NCBI GenBank assembly: GCA_029215795.1
Contig: JARDYH010000002.1
Coordinates: forward strand, 298,189,973 to 298,253,972
Direction: 5' to 3'
Source of the DNA: Anniella stebbinsi
Taxonomy: Eukaryota; Chordata; Lepidosauria; Squamata; Anniellidae
Length of the DNA: 64,000 bases
In this document: in pieces, positions 26,195 through 35,992 of the stretch
How positions within the stretch are numbered: position 1 is the stretch's first letter
Layout: each line of letters begins with the position of its first letter
The notes under the pieces: generated by a model
Told to the model about the DNA's origin: nothing
The model's input: the letters and a program-made list of their open reading frames with translations, nothing else
Database searches by the model: none
Made by a program: the position numbers and the translations under genes

Positions 26195-26302
26195 GGTGCA
26201 ATCCCATGCATGTTTAGATAGACATAAGTCCTACAACTCACAGTATCCCTGTTGGGAGATGTAGGACATTTTTCTGTCTAAACATACATAGGATTGCATC
26301 CT
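26195..26302. mobile_element. Palindromic MITE with GTGCAATCC ends
   Basis: The left GGTGCAATCCCATGCATGTT, TAGATAGA and GTCCTACAACTC are mirrored on the right by GATGTAGGAC, CTGTCTAAACATACATAGG and ATTGCATCC. The inverted arms are about 45 bp around a short loop (108 bp in total). It is the clearest member in the window of the TGCAATCCTATG-ended family. Confidence 0.75.
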
Positions 26303-27553
26303 AATACAGTTTGGTCACATTTTCAAAGTTTCTCAATCACCACAAAAGTTAGACACTTCTTTTAAATAAATTAAAGTTGAGATTTTCAGAATTCTAATGC
26401 CTTTGTAGTCAAGAGAAACCTATACATAGAGACGATGACTCAATGAGTGACAAAGCATGAAGAACATATGTAGCAAATTCTGTATGAAAACAGATACAAA
26501 ATTAAGTAGCAGTTACTTTGCCATCCCTAAACTCTCCATTACCACTGTTGTCATGTTATCCAACTTTTTTATCCTTTCTAAATGGACCAACGGAGCTACA
26601 AAGATTTAATAAATGGACCAACTCTCTTTAAAGTTTCACTTTAATGGTCTTTTTTATAAATTCATGAAACTCTGAGACTGATAGTTCACTCAGACACCAT
26701 GTCACATACAAAAAATCTCTCTGTCTCTCAAACTACAAACCCTAGTTTAACTGCACAAGCACACTCTAAGCCAAACTAAAAATTGTAGTTTTTTCAACAC
26801 AATCCAGTTGCAGGGGTCCCATTTTTATTGGTACCCTCCCCAATAAAATACTTTCTTCCCCATCACTGATTTTACTAGTAATCCAAAGGTACAGGACTTA
26901 AACAAAAAGTCCTGCACCCTTTTCCAAGTCCAATAGCCATGCAGGGGAATAGGGCAATTACTGGTAAAATATCCCCAGTAAAGTATACTCTTCCCCCCAC
27001 CCCCATGCCTGGCATTCCCCAGTCCACCGCAGCTACTGTATTTCTCCATAGCTGCTGCGGACAAGTATTGCAATACTATTACATTCCCTGATTTCTCTCA
27101 CAGTTACTTACTCAAAAGCAGTGGCTTCAACCATTAAGAAGCAATATAACAGGGGCCAAGACAAAGCAACTAGGAAATGTCCATATAATATACTTTGAAG
27201 CTATCTGTTACTTAAAGAATTGTCCTAAATTAGAACATTTGTAGAAACATGCTGTAGAAGCAATGATCTGAAATTATGCAGGATGAAAAATACCTTAAGA
27301 TCTATTGGGATGGTTATTACTATGATGAGAAAGTATGAACAGAATAGATATATTTAACATATAACATAGGTGCTATTAAATAACAATCTGTAGAAGACAC
27401 AGGAAACTCCATAAATTAAGAGAAGCAGATTTGCTACAGGGATTTTATTTATTTTTTGCAATTCAGTAACAGGGACCAATACAATCAAGTTCATGACGTT
27501 TCTCAAGAACCAACAGTAGGGAAGCAAATTGGGGAAAGATTTTGTCAATTCAC

Positions 27554-27762
27554 CTTGCCAGCTGTCATTGCACACACAGAGTTTTTCTCCTGTCAAGTCA
27601 CAATAGCCATGATCAGGACTTCCACAGTTAGCTTTGCAATAAGGAATATCACAGGCTTCTCCCTTCCAATACTTGTCACATTCACAATAAACTTGGCTTG
27701 GAATTGAACTACTAGTTGTGCACTTCCCATGCCCTGAGCAATTATTGGGACATGAATTAATT
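27554..27762 (-). CDS. ATRNL1: ATRNL1 exon (probably exon 5): two EGF-like modules
   Basis: A 209-nt minus-strand exon with acceptor TTACAG before 27762 and donor GTGAAT after 27554. The first A completes a Ser codon and the final G starts a Gly codon. It encodes the cysteine-rich stretch INSCPNNCSGHGKCTT, then VYCECDKYWKGEACDIPYC, then GSPDHGYCDLTGEKLCVCND. These are the paired cysteines of two consecutive EGF-like modules between the CUB and Kelch regions. There are potential N-glycosylation sites at N-C-S and N-D-S. The residues are almost unchanged from mammals as far as I can recall, and this exon is what makes the assignment to ATRNL1, rather than its paralogue ATRN, safe. EGF modules here are extracellular and disulphide-bonded; their partner is not evident from sequence. 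Confidence 0.98.
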
Positions 27763-28386
27763 CTGTAATAAGAAAGAACAGGAAACATAGTAATGGCATG
27801 CAAACTATCAAGCTTTTCTTTATATTTTAATATAACTACATATTTTTCATTTCATAAAACAGTCTAAGAAAATATTTTTTTAAGAGCAGCAACCTTAAAA
27901 CTACTTATTCCAGTCAGCTATCTAATGAGGTATTAAAAAAGCAAAACCATAAAAAGAAACCAGTTATACTATGATAAAAAGAATAACATGGAATTATTCA
28001 CAGATTATGCTTGTACATTTCTGCCATTGTATCTTATTCTACTGCTATAAAATTGGACCTGGATGGGCAGCAGTGAGTAGGCAAGAGGCAAGATAAGACA
28101 CCTGTGTGAGGTTTTGAGTTATATTAAAGCTCAAAGATGACTCTAGTTTTGCTAAATTTTGATGATCCTACTTCACTGTGAGCAAAGCAAATACATGTCG
28201 AAAAGTTTTTCATGACTGTTCATTAGGCATGTACAGATTTTGTAAACTCTACTCCATCTGTATTTTGCAGATTGTCAGGTACCTTTTTTCCTGTCAACTG
28301 CTCATTGGTGGAATTGGATTTTTCCCAATTTCCTGAATTTGCACAAATTTGCTCTTGCACAAATTTGCTCTTGCGAAAATATGCAA

Positions 28387-28398
28387 CCCCCCCCCCCC
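28387..28398. repeat. Poly(C) run
   Basis: About 12 consecutive C residues; assembly-length sensitive. Confidence 0.9.
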
Positions 28399-28859
28399 AT
28401 GTGCAAATCCCCTGCTCTTGCCTGCTCTGAAATTCTATTCCTGCCTGGCTTAGATTATAGTCTTGTCTCTGGCCTGCTTAGACTGACAGTCAACTCACAT
28501 GGGTCCCAGATCTCTATTACCTAGAACCTGATCACAATGAGGCCCAACAGGGACTATTTACCAATTGGTAGCTTATGTATGCATATAACTACTTGCTAAA
28601 CTAGTTGACTACAGGATCCTACCAAGGACTGGGGAGCATTACCACACTCACATGAATGATCAGAAATCTGCAAAGGTAGGGAAGTAATAAAATCCTGAAA
28701 ATTAGGCAGGATGTTATGGATAACTGCCTTGCCAAGTATTCACTTTCTTTAATGTAGGAGACCACTTGTTACATAGCAACAGCTAAGACCAATGTAGAAG
28801 GGTAGTTCTAACCTGTCCTTACAAGATGCTCAGGGAGACAGGCATGGCTAACATCATCA

Positions 28860-28965
28860 TTAGTTTATTTGAAACATATTTACCCTACTCATCACCCAAA
28901 AAGGCTCCCAGAGTAGCTTACAAAGATCAGTAAGTCATTCCCTTCCCTCAGGCTTACAATCTAAA
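28860..28965 (-). repeat. LINE 3' end remnant
   Basis: TTTATTTGAAACATATTTAC, CCCAAAAAGGCTCCCAGAGT, AGCTTACAA and CTTACAATCTAAAA resemble the complement of a CR1/L2-group LINE 3' UTR. Highly diverged. Confidence 0.45.
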
Positions 28966-28968
28966 ACA

Positions 28969-29045
28969 GCCTTCCCCAATCTGGCACCCTTCAGGTGTGT
29001 TGGACTGCAACTCCCATAATTATGGGCACCACATTGGAAAAGACT
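28969..29045. repeat. Partial hAT-type MITE
   Basis: CAGCCTTCCCCAATCTGGCA, TTGGACTGCAACTCCCATAA corresponds to one half of the palindromic squamate hAT MITE also seen at 18.77 kb; the other half is degraded. Confidence 0.6.
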
Positions 29046-29588
29046 TATCTAAAAGGATGCCTTGATGTTCTCCTAGCACCACTTCAAATCAAATCTGAGC
29101 TCTACCTGATGGTGGCAACCCCTCAGCCCTAGGCAGCAGCCCCACTCCAAGAGCCATTCCAGTCTAGTGAGTGTCCTCTTATCCTTTATCTCAAGTTGGC
29201 CGTATTTACCCAAGGTCTACAAACATTTTTATAGACATTGTGTGGAGCTAATTGGTTCATAACATATTCAATCTTTTTGTTCTGTATGATCTGAGAGATA
29301 TCACACAATGAATTGTTTTACAGCCTTATATACCAACAACTCAGTCTTGGAAGAAACATACATTCATGCTAATTATTGTTCCTGAAAGAACTCTTTATTT
29401 GTTTAGCTGAATTTCTTCTCATGTGCATCATTTTCACTCTTTGTGTGAATTCTGACACATCCAATCTTTGTCAAAATTCCAATTTGCATAAGACTACTTC
29501 ACATATTTTTAAACCTCAAACCTTATTTCCTAAAGAACTTCTTCTCTGGTGATAAATAAACAGAAACATGGCTGATAAAAGTACTTAC

Positions 29589-29717
29589 GAGTAAAAAATA
29601 TTAAATCCTGTTAGATTATAAGCAGCATCACTAAAAAAGTGTAGCAATGCATAGCCCGATGTAGTAACTACTTCAGGTACAGTTTCGTTACCATGTACTT
29701 CAGGAACTATAAGACCA
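29589..29717 (-). CDS. ATRNL1: ATRNL1 exon (probably exon 4): end of CUB domain
   Basis: A 129-nt minus-strand exon with acceptor TTTTGCAG before 29717 and donor GTAAGT after 29589. It begins with T (completing Ser of the preceding exon) and ends with TC, completed as TCA (Ser) by the first base of the next exon. Recognisable residues are GLIVPEVHGNETVPEVVTTS followed by GYALLHFFSDAAYNLTGF, the C-terminal half of the CUB domain. It carries two potential N-glycosylation sites, N-E-T and N-L-T. The S-D-A-A-Y-N-L-T-G-F motif is the usual end of a CUB fold and is conserved between ATRN and ATRNL1. Confidence 0.97.
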
Positions 29718-31018
29718 CTGCAAAAGATTAAACATGAAAGATTAATATTACCAGTAACATCAGTAATAAAAAGTTAGGGATTTGAATAAATCAGGTGAGA
29801 GCTCAGCACAATTTGGAAACATTCCAGAACTTCATTCCATTGCACTGACTGAAGCAAAGCATAAATGGTACAGAAACTCATGCATACTGAATGAGACAAG
29901 ATTTTCTAAATGTTTTTAAATTTCAAAAAATGTCTCAGATTTCTATGCAATGCAATTTGACTATTAGAACTCCTCCAAATTTCAAAAATACTGCATAATA
30001 TGAAAATAATGCACAGTAAATCATATTATGCAGAAAGGCAGTATCTACAGATATATGCTCTATTTTCAGGCACCCATATGTATACAGATGTAGACCTGGC
30101 TCCTATGCAAGCTGGTTTCCTCATTTGTATGTCGGGAGAAGCAGTGGGGAAAAACAGGTGCCATGAAAAATCTCTATGGACAATCCTGTAAGATGGACAA
30201 TCCTTATAGCCAAGAAAGGACCCCTCACCCACAAGTTACTGGATTGGTGCAATAGCCAGTAAAGATAAATCCAAGATGAGTAGTCCCTGTTACAATTCCC
30301 AGAACAAGCTAGGTTACTTTGCGACAATCAGGATATATTCCATAGAGTGGTATGGAAGAGAAAGCCTAGTATGAACAGGAACAAACTGAAATGATAGGAA
30401 GGAATAAAATTGCATCTTAAGAATAGAAGCTTGATTACTGTTATCAAACAGGAATTTACCCACCAACACAGAAAGTGTTCTTAACACTAACTCGTCAAGT
30501 ACGAATAGATACTTGACACCCTCCAAGATATATAGAATTTTCCTACTCAGAGGGTTTTATTTTTTTTCCATCTGTTCATTTAAATGTACTGAACTGACTT
30601 GAGCAGGATCTACACTACTGCTATAAAATGGTTTATAACAGTATTGACAACTGTTGGGGCCCATGACACACTCCATATACAGTTTTCAAACCGTTTTCAA
30701 AGTGTTATATCCCACTTGGTGTAGATTTGGCCTTGGTCCCAATAAAAAGGAGTAATGTTCATAATTCTATTAGTAATGATGGGGCAGGATATGATGCACA
30801 GGAAAGTCAAACATGGTAAGCTTGAAAAACTATAGGTTAAGGGAAGAAATGGCTTAAAAGAGAACATGTGGAAGAGCGACAAAGAAGGATTTTAAATAGG
30901 AAAGCAAAAAACGGGGCTGGAGAGGAACCATAAAAAGGACAGTAAATGCTAAACTTCTATTCAACACACACATATTTTCATAAAATTGTAATAAAAGCTA
31001 TTAAACTGAAGTACTCAC
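29718..31018 (-). other. ATRNL1 intron 3
   Basis: A 1.3-kb intron whose only recognisable content is the short inverted-repeat element at 30604-30732. Confidence 0.92.
30604..30732. mobile_element. Inverted-repeat element, AGATCTACAC family (copy 3)
   Basis: CAGGATCTACACTACTGCTA on the left and CTTGGTGTAGATTTGG on the right bound 129 bp. CATGACACACTCC in the interior is shared with copy 2 (CATGACACACTCCC near 14931). Confidence 0.65.
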
Positions 31019-31132
31019 CTAAATACAGCTATTAAAGGTGCATATATTGAATCTCCGTCGTAAACATACATATGGTCCCAACTACATTCCGTGGCAAAAT
31101 GATTAAATCTTAATCTTAAAACTGAATTAGGA
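31019..31132 (-). CDS. ATRNL1: ATRNL1 exon (probably exon 3): CUB domain core
   Basis: A 114-nt minus-strand exon with acceptor TTCTAG before 31132 and donor GTGAGT after 31019. The first base (T) completes a Tyr codon begun by the upstream exon, and the last two bases (AG) begin a Ser codon completed by the next exon, so phases match on both sides. It encodes the CUB core, with LRLRFNHFATECSWDHMYVY and DGDSIYAPLIAV. The Cys and the D-H-M-Y-V-Y-D-G-D stretch are typical of CUB domains, in which acidic residues can coordinate calcium. The frame is uninterrupted and the identity to vertebrate ATRNL1 is very high, indicating strong constraint in a region whose introns are full of mobile DNA. Confidence 0.97.
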
Positions 31133-32435
31133 CTAGAAGAGAAAGGGAAAAACAAGAACATTAGCAATAGCATGTTCAGAAATAGCATATCTTATATCAA
31201 TGTAACAATACCAATATTGTATTATTAATAGTTAGGGTTGTTTTCAAACACAACTATAAATTTCATTGTTTAGGATTTTGTATGAAAGCAACAGTTCTTT
31301 CCCCCATGAAATATATAAGTACAATTACGAAGAAAAAACACGATTGCATTTGTAACCATAACTCATCTGAACACTTCTACTCAGAAAATATTGGCTTGGT
31401 TCAGACACCACAATGTACCATGGTTTATTGGCCAGCGAATAAGCTCTGTGCCCACACGCTCCCTCTTCACCTCCCCATTCCCTTTCCCCTCATGCACATG
31501 GCTTTAGCAAAACTATCTTTGACTGCAATCCTATGCATGCATACCCAGGAGTAAGCCCCAGTCAATATAGTGACACTTACTTCTGAGCAATTCTATATAG
31601 GATTGCACAATTAGTTATGTAAACAACATTTTTCATGTCCGAACTTAGAAACTGTGATTCAAGAGCATCCTCCAAAATTGGTTATGAAACCATAGCTTGG
31701 AGAAAGTCAAGGATCAGAGCAGGATTATTACATCTGAAATAGGAAAGAAAAATTCAGTACAGCATGGGAAGTATCAACACGAAGTAGTCAGTTACTGAAA
31801 GAGGCATTATTTTAACCGTTTAGCAATCCAGGTTCAGAATATCTACGTTTTTAAGTGCAACCTATCCATTAGCTGTGGTTTGGAAGCTGCCAAATAAATA
31901 AAAATACATTTACAAATTAAGAATACACACATGGCTGATTTTGCACCTGGAACTCTTGGGCCCTGCTAGGACCCAAGGACTCTGGCAGGGACTGAGCCTA
32001 TCGGCACTGACTTCCTATTTATGAGGAAACTGCAACTACGACTGGGAAAACACATACAATGTTGAAATTTCTCGAATTGTTCCGGAGTGCCCAATCAATC
32101 ATATACATCAGATAGCTTCCCAGATTCAGTTACTGCTGCCAGGAAAGATCACACCAAATGGGACACTGATGGGACCATTGATAGCCGCATGGCTCTGGAC
32201 AGCAATTAAAATTAGTACAGTCCTCCTGGCCTCAAATGCATTTCTGATTAAACTCTCAGTGCTGAACATGCCAACCCCTTGTTCTAAAATTTAACTGGAA
32301 CATCAAGGAGGTTGTTTTAAAATTCAACAGGTGAGGGTCTAATCTTTGCTACTGGCCACGTTTGTCACATAGGATCAGTGATATTCTTTGCATAAAACTA
32401 TGGTCTAAACACATTAATGCAAAATATATACTTAC
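31133..32435 (-). other. ATRNL1 intron 2
   Basis: A 1.3-kb intron; it contains one TGCAATCCTATG-type repeat and nothing else recognisable. Confidence 0.92.
31521..31608. repeat. TGCAATCCTATG-type dispersed repeat
   Basis: GACTGCAATCCTATGCATGC on the left, GGAGTAAGCCCCAGTCAATA and CACTTACTTCTGAGCA inside, and TAGGATTGCACAA on the right form inverted ends. Confidence 0.7.
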
Positions 32436-32519
32436 TATCCTTCAATTAACCATGTACATTTAGTTTTGTATTTATAATTTATTGGTCCATCTGTTAAATA
32501 TCCAGAAGATTCAGTTAAC
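32436..32519 (-). CDS. ATRNL1: ATRNL1 exon (probably exon 2): start of CUB domain
   Basis: This is the first ATRNL1 exon visible in the window, 84 nt, read on the minus strand. The acceptor is TTTTGTAG directly before base 32519 and the donor is GTAAGT after base 32436. The exon starts with the third base of a codon and ends with two bases (TA) completed as Tyr by the next exon. It encodes the segment with SGYLTDGPINYKYKTKCTWL, near-identical to mammalian attractin-like 1 as I remember it, where the first CUB-domain cysteine occurs. Attractin-like 1 is a single-pass type I membrane protein related to attractin/mahogany. It is mainly neural, its tail binds the MC4 receptor, and the extracellular CUB module is presumed to bind ligand. 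The preceding exon (signal peptide and first EGF module) is not found to the right. Exon number is inferred by analogy with mammals. Confidence 0.96.
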
Positions 32520-32694
32520 CTACAAAAGATTAAAACAGGAATAATTAGCCTCACAAACCATTTTTCTTCTTATTAAGAAGACTTATCTTTAATAAAAGGT
32601 TACCCACTGAAATTAAGCCTAGGTAGAACAGCAAGTTGATTTCAAAAACACATACTTAATTGGCATAAGAATATCTCCTATCTCTTACTGCTTG

Positions 32695-32890
32695 TTAACA
32701 AAGAACATAGGAAGCTGCCTTATACTGAGTCAAACCATTGGTCCACCTAGCCCAGTACTGTCAACACTGACTGGCAACAACTCCCCAGGATTTCAGGCAG
32801 AAGTTTTTCCTGCCCTAGCTGTAGATGCCTGGGATCAAACCTGGGACCTTCCACATGCAAAGCATATGCCACTAAGCTATTACCATTCCC
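32695..32890 (-). repeat. tRNA-derived SINE, near full length
   Basis: Read on the minus strand, the head is TAGCTTAGTGGCATATGCTT (A-box), then GGTTTGATCCC (B-box, complement at 32831-32841). The body includes GCCAGTCAGTGTTGACAGTA, and the tail is GACTCAGTATAAGGCAGCTT then CCTATGTTCTTTG. This structure, a pol III promoter head with a LINE-like tail, is the widespread SINE of squamates. It is the best-preserved SINE in the window. Confidence 0.85.
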
Positions 32891-33020
32891 CATTTTAACA
32901 TTTTGCACTGCATGTTGAAAGTGGCTTGCAATGTAATGAGAAAACTATGAGGCTTCATTGAACATCATACAAGCAGACATCCATTTGTGCAATAGGAGTT
33001 TCCCTTGCTTTTATTCCCCT

Positions 33021-33028
33021 GTGTGTGT

Positions 33029-33063
<35 letters not shown>

Positions 33064-33068
33064 TGTGT
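33021..33068. repeat. (GT)5(AC)15(GT)4 alternating tract
   Basis: A GT run is followed immediately by thirty bases of AC and another GT run. The junctions are inverted, so the tract can form a cruciform as well as Z-DNA. Confidence 0.95.
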
Positions 33069-33756
33069 GCACCGCCAAATCAGCTCTGGAATGATCCCAA
33101 CTTTGCAGGACTAATAAACAAACCATAAAATAAAGTTGTAAAATTTTCCAACTAAGCAGTGTAAAGATTTACAGTGTGTCATAAGCCTCCTGAAAGTATC
33201 ATGTCTTCTGAAGAATACATGTAAGAAGGAACTGTGGATCTGTTGTCAAAGGAAATTTCAGAGTTGGAGAGGCACCACAGAATAAAACCTACCCCTAATT
33301 CCTCATCAGCATAATTTGGAACACATCAAGAACCCAGAGTAAAGCCTCCTCTGAAGATGTCAAGGAATAATAGGACCCATGCCTGAAATAGAACAGGAAA
33401 CCCATACAAATTCAGGAACACTAAACTTATATCCTCCCCCCACACCCTTTGAGGTAGTCAACAGCATTCCAAAGTAGTTGATGTGCAAATGGCCCCTTTA
33501 TGGCCACCATTTGTGCAAATGGACCTTTATGAAAAAGGCGAGATGCCATTTTTATGCAAAATTGTGGGTGTCTGATGGATTGGGTAGCTCCATGTTTACT
33601 CAATTGGTGTGCATTGAGTCGGGCAAGCACAGGAATCCATGGACTGGTTCCTGGGGGGGCCGTAACAGCATTTTTTTTCCTTGAGCCCCGACGGATGCCC
33701 ACATCATCCCTAACCCATGGTGCTTATTGTGATGTGCAAACTCACTCACTGTTTTT

Positions 33757-33792
33757 CATTATTATTAATAATAATAATAATAATAATAATAT
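33757..33792. repeat. (ATT/AAT)n microsatellite
   Basis: ATTATTATT switches to AATAATAATAATAATAATAA, another inverted junction. Confidence 0.9.
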
Positions 33793-34354
33793 TTTTTCCT
33801 TTTATTGTGAATTTAACAAAACAAAGCAGAAAACAAATTGTGAAAAGAAAAAAAGAACAGGAAATTACATGCATAGAATGCAGCCATTGTGACAATCTGT
33901 AATCTGAGGCTATGTTGGATCAATTCCTTGAATGAGCTGCTTTGCACAGGTTTTAAGTTATCTGCCATGGATTCATTGATTGAACTTCCAACTAGGAACA
34001 CTTCACATCTGTTTTTTTTCCATCTTCACCACCAATCTATATGTAACCATTCCAGAGAAAACCAGCAGTGTTCTAAGAAAACATGGAATGAATTGCTTTG
34101 CCCTTCCATAATACAGCTCTGTATTGGGCAAGATAATTTATTTAACACTAGCTGATGTGCCCAGCATTGCTCGGGCCCCCTAAGATACATGTCTGTGAGA
34201 TAATCATCTTAAAGTAGTAGGCTGGTGCTAGGCCTGTGAGTTAACTATTAAACATATTAAGTTTGTTTCTTTTGTCCGCTCTCACCCTCATGATAACCCT
34301 GCAAGGTAGGCTGATGCAAGCCCTGTGAGGTAACTTTAAAATGAATTAAATTCG

Positions 34355-34400
34355 TTTCTCTCTCTCTCTCTGTCTCTTTCTCTCTCTCTCCCCCCCCCCC
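34355..34400. repeat. (TC)n then poly(C)
   Basis: A pyrimidine tract of interrupted TC repeats ending in ten or more C residues, bordering the CpG-rich block. Confidence 0.9.
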
Positions 34401-34830
34401 GATGCATGTCCAAGGCCACTTTGAAGCCGCGCCATGATTTTTCTTGTCCCGCACAAAATGATAACTACAACTCCCGGCATGCCTTTCACCACAGTGTCCG
34501 TGTTGCCCGATAGGAGTCCTGCCGCTGAGGCTCACGGGAAGTGAAGTCTGTCCAAGCCAAGCCACACTGCACTGTGCAATCGGTGCCCGGTCAGCTGAGA
34601 GGGAGCCGGCCGGCCGAATGACTGACGGTTAGCTCGGTTGTTGCCACTGGCGATGGGCCAAAGCTGCACCCATCTTCCCTCCTGCTCCCGATGATGCCTA
34701 GCGACTGAGGCAGCTGGCCCCAGTTCAGGCCCAGGATAGCAAGGCACTTCCAGATGATGGCTGCCAAAGCCCGATAAGTCTTACCTCCTGGCCAAGTCAT
34801 GCTGGGAGTTGTAGGCATAAGCCTAAATCC
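34400..34830. promoter_or_regulatory. CpG-rich promoter-like block with inverted ACTACAACTCCC motifs
   Basis: This block carries many CpGs in an AT-rich setting. ACTACAACTCCCGGCATGCC at about 34464 resembles the ZNF143/SBS promoter motif, and an inverted copy (CATGCTGGGAGTTGTAGGC) lies at about 34798. CGGGAAGTGAAG is ETS-like. It lies about 2 kb upstream of the second ATRNL1 exon. The paired inverted motifs could equally be the ends of a mobile element, since similar sequence recurs at about 35646 (CTACACCTCCCAGCATGCC). Promoter function is only an inference. Confidence 0.3.
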
Positions 34831-35011
34831 CTGAATAACATGTTAATCTTTGAACACTGTCTGAGGTGTGGTGGGAGACAACTGGAGAGCAGGCCTTCTT
34901 AGTTGTGGCACCCTGCTTATGGATTTCTTTTTCCCAGGCAAGGTTGCCTAGTGACTGCATTAATGGCTTGCCAGTGCCAAGTGAATTTTTTTTCCACCAA
35001 GGCCTTTTAAC

Positions 35012-35043
<32 letters not shown>
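35012..35043. repeat. (ATG)n microsatellite
   Basis: About ten ATG units next to a minus-strand LINE tail. Confidence 0.93.
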
Positions 35044-35320
35044 AATTTATTTGTTACCCACCTCTCCCTTTGGATTGAGACAGGAAACAACATTAGGACA
35101 GTACAATATAGATCAAATACATAAAATTAATTAAAAGAGCATATAAAACAATCAACACATTTTAAAATTCTTGGTTTAAAGTTCATTTGGGTAGGCCTGC
35201 AGGAAGAGGCTAGTGTTTATAGCTGCCTTAAACTCGGAGAGAGTGTTAAATTGACGAATCTACCCCGGCAGACCATTCCAGTGTCTGGGGGAGACAGAAG
35301 AAAAAGTCCTCTTGGTAACA
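35044..35320 (-). repeat. LINE 3' UTR (L2/CR1 group)
   Basis: AATTTATTTGTTACCCACCT then CTTTGGATTGAGACAGGAAA is the complement of the 'GCCTCGATCC...AGGCGGG' L2-like tail. CAGACCATTCCAGTGTCTGG and GACAGAAGAAAAAGTCCTCT are typical of this squamate 3' UTR. The adjoining (ATG)n tract is the element's tail. No RT coding remains. Confidence 0.7.
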
Positions 35321-35340
35321 GTTGTTGAGATTTTTTATGC

Positions 35341-35343
<3 letters not shown>

Positions 35344-35372
<29 letters not shown>
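35344..35372. repeat. (TA)n microsatellite
   Basis: About 14 TA units. Confidence 0.95.
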
Positions 35373-35374
<2 letters not shown>

Positions 35375-35992
35375 ACAACATTCAAAGACAATGCAGGAAT
35401 TACTGAATAAAGTTTATGATTTTTATGTAAAAGCCTGACTATACCATTGAAACCGAAGAGTGAATGGAGGAATGACTGATAGCTGAAGCTAGAATAGAAT
35501 GGTGGGTGGGGTTAGTGGCAGTTGGAGAAAGTCAGGTAGAAGGAGAACAAAGACAGTTAGTGAGAGGTCAGGAAAGTGCGAGTTGGTTTAGGATTGAGAG
35601 ATAGTGACCTGGTTTGCTAACCCATGCTTTCAGCCACTCTACATGCCAGTACTACACCTCCCAGCATGCCTTTGGCAGCCTGCAGGTGCCCATGTCCTCT
35701 TAGAGGCACTTCCCTCCTCTCATTGCCGATGCTGCTCTTCAAAACAGCATCAAGGAGCAACATGACTAAGTAGGAGAGGTAAGCAGCTGACAGTGGATAT
35801 GCCCAGCTCAGGCCAAGTCTTGCTGGGACTGCCTTGGCCTGCGCTTCTCACCCACCAAGTGCTCCATCAGGCGCCTGTACTGAAGGGCCGGGCTGAGCAC
35901 TTGCCCCCCCTTTGTTGGTGTTGGGTGTCAGGTGCTTCGTAGACAATTCACAGGGCTGGCCCTGTGAATTGTAGACTGAAGACTTGGCAATT

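Larger units (their letters stand above)
18343..27553 (-). other. ATRNL1 intron 5
   Basis: A 9.2-kb intron between the EGF exon and the first Kelch exon. It contains an (AAT)n tract, a hAT MITE, a 43-bp (TG)n tract, an inverted-repeat element at 22.2-22.6 kb, dispersed repeats, an (AAT)n tract at 25.7 kb and a clean inverted-repeat element at 26.2 kb. No other exon was found. Confidence 0.88.
27763..29588 (-). other. ATRNL1 intron 4
   Basis: A 1.8-kb intron. It contains a poly(C) run, a LINE 3' remnant and a partial hAT MITE; otherwise nothing recognisable. Confidence 0.9.

Noticed and set aside
32820..32885. tRNA gene suggested by A-box and B-box
   Set aside because: The boxes belong to a SINE head followed by a SINE body; no cloverleaf or acceptor stem closes.
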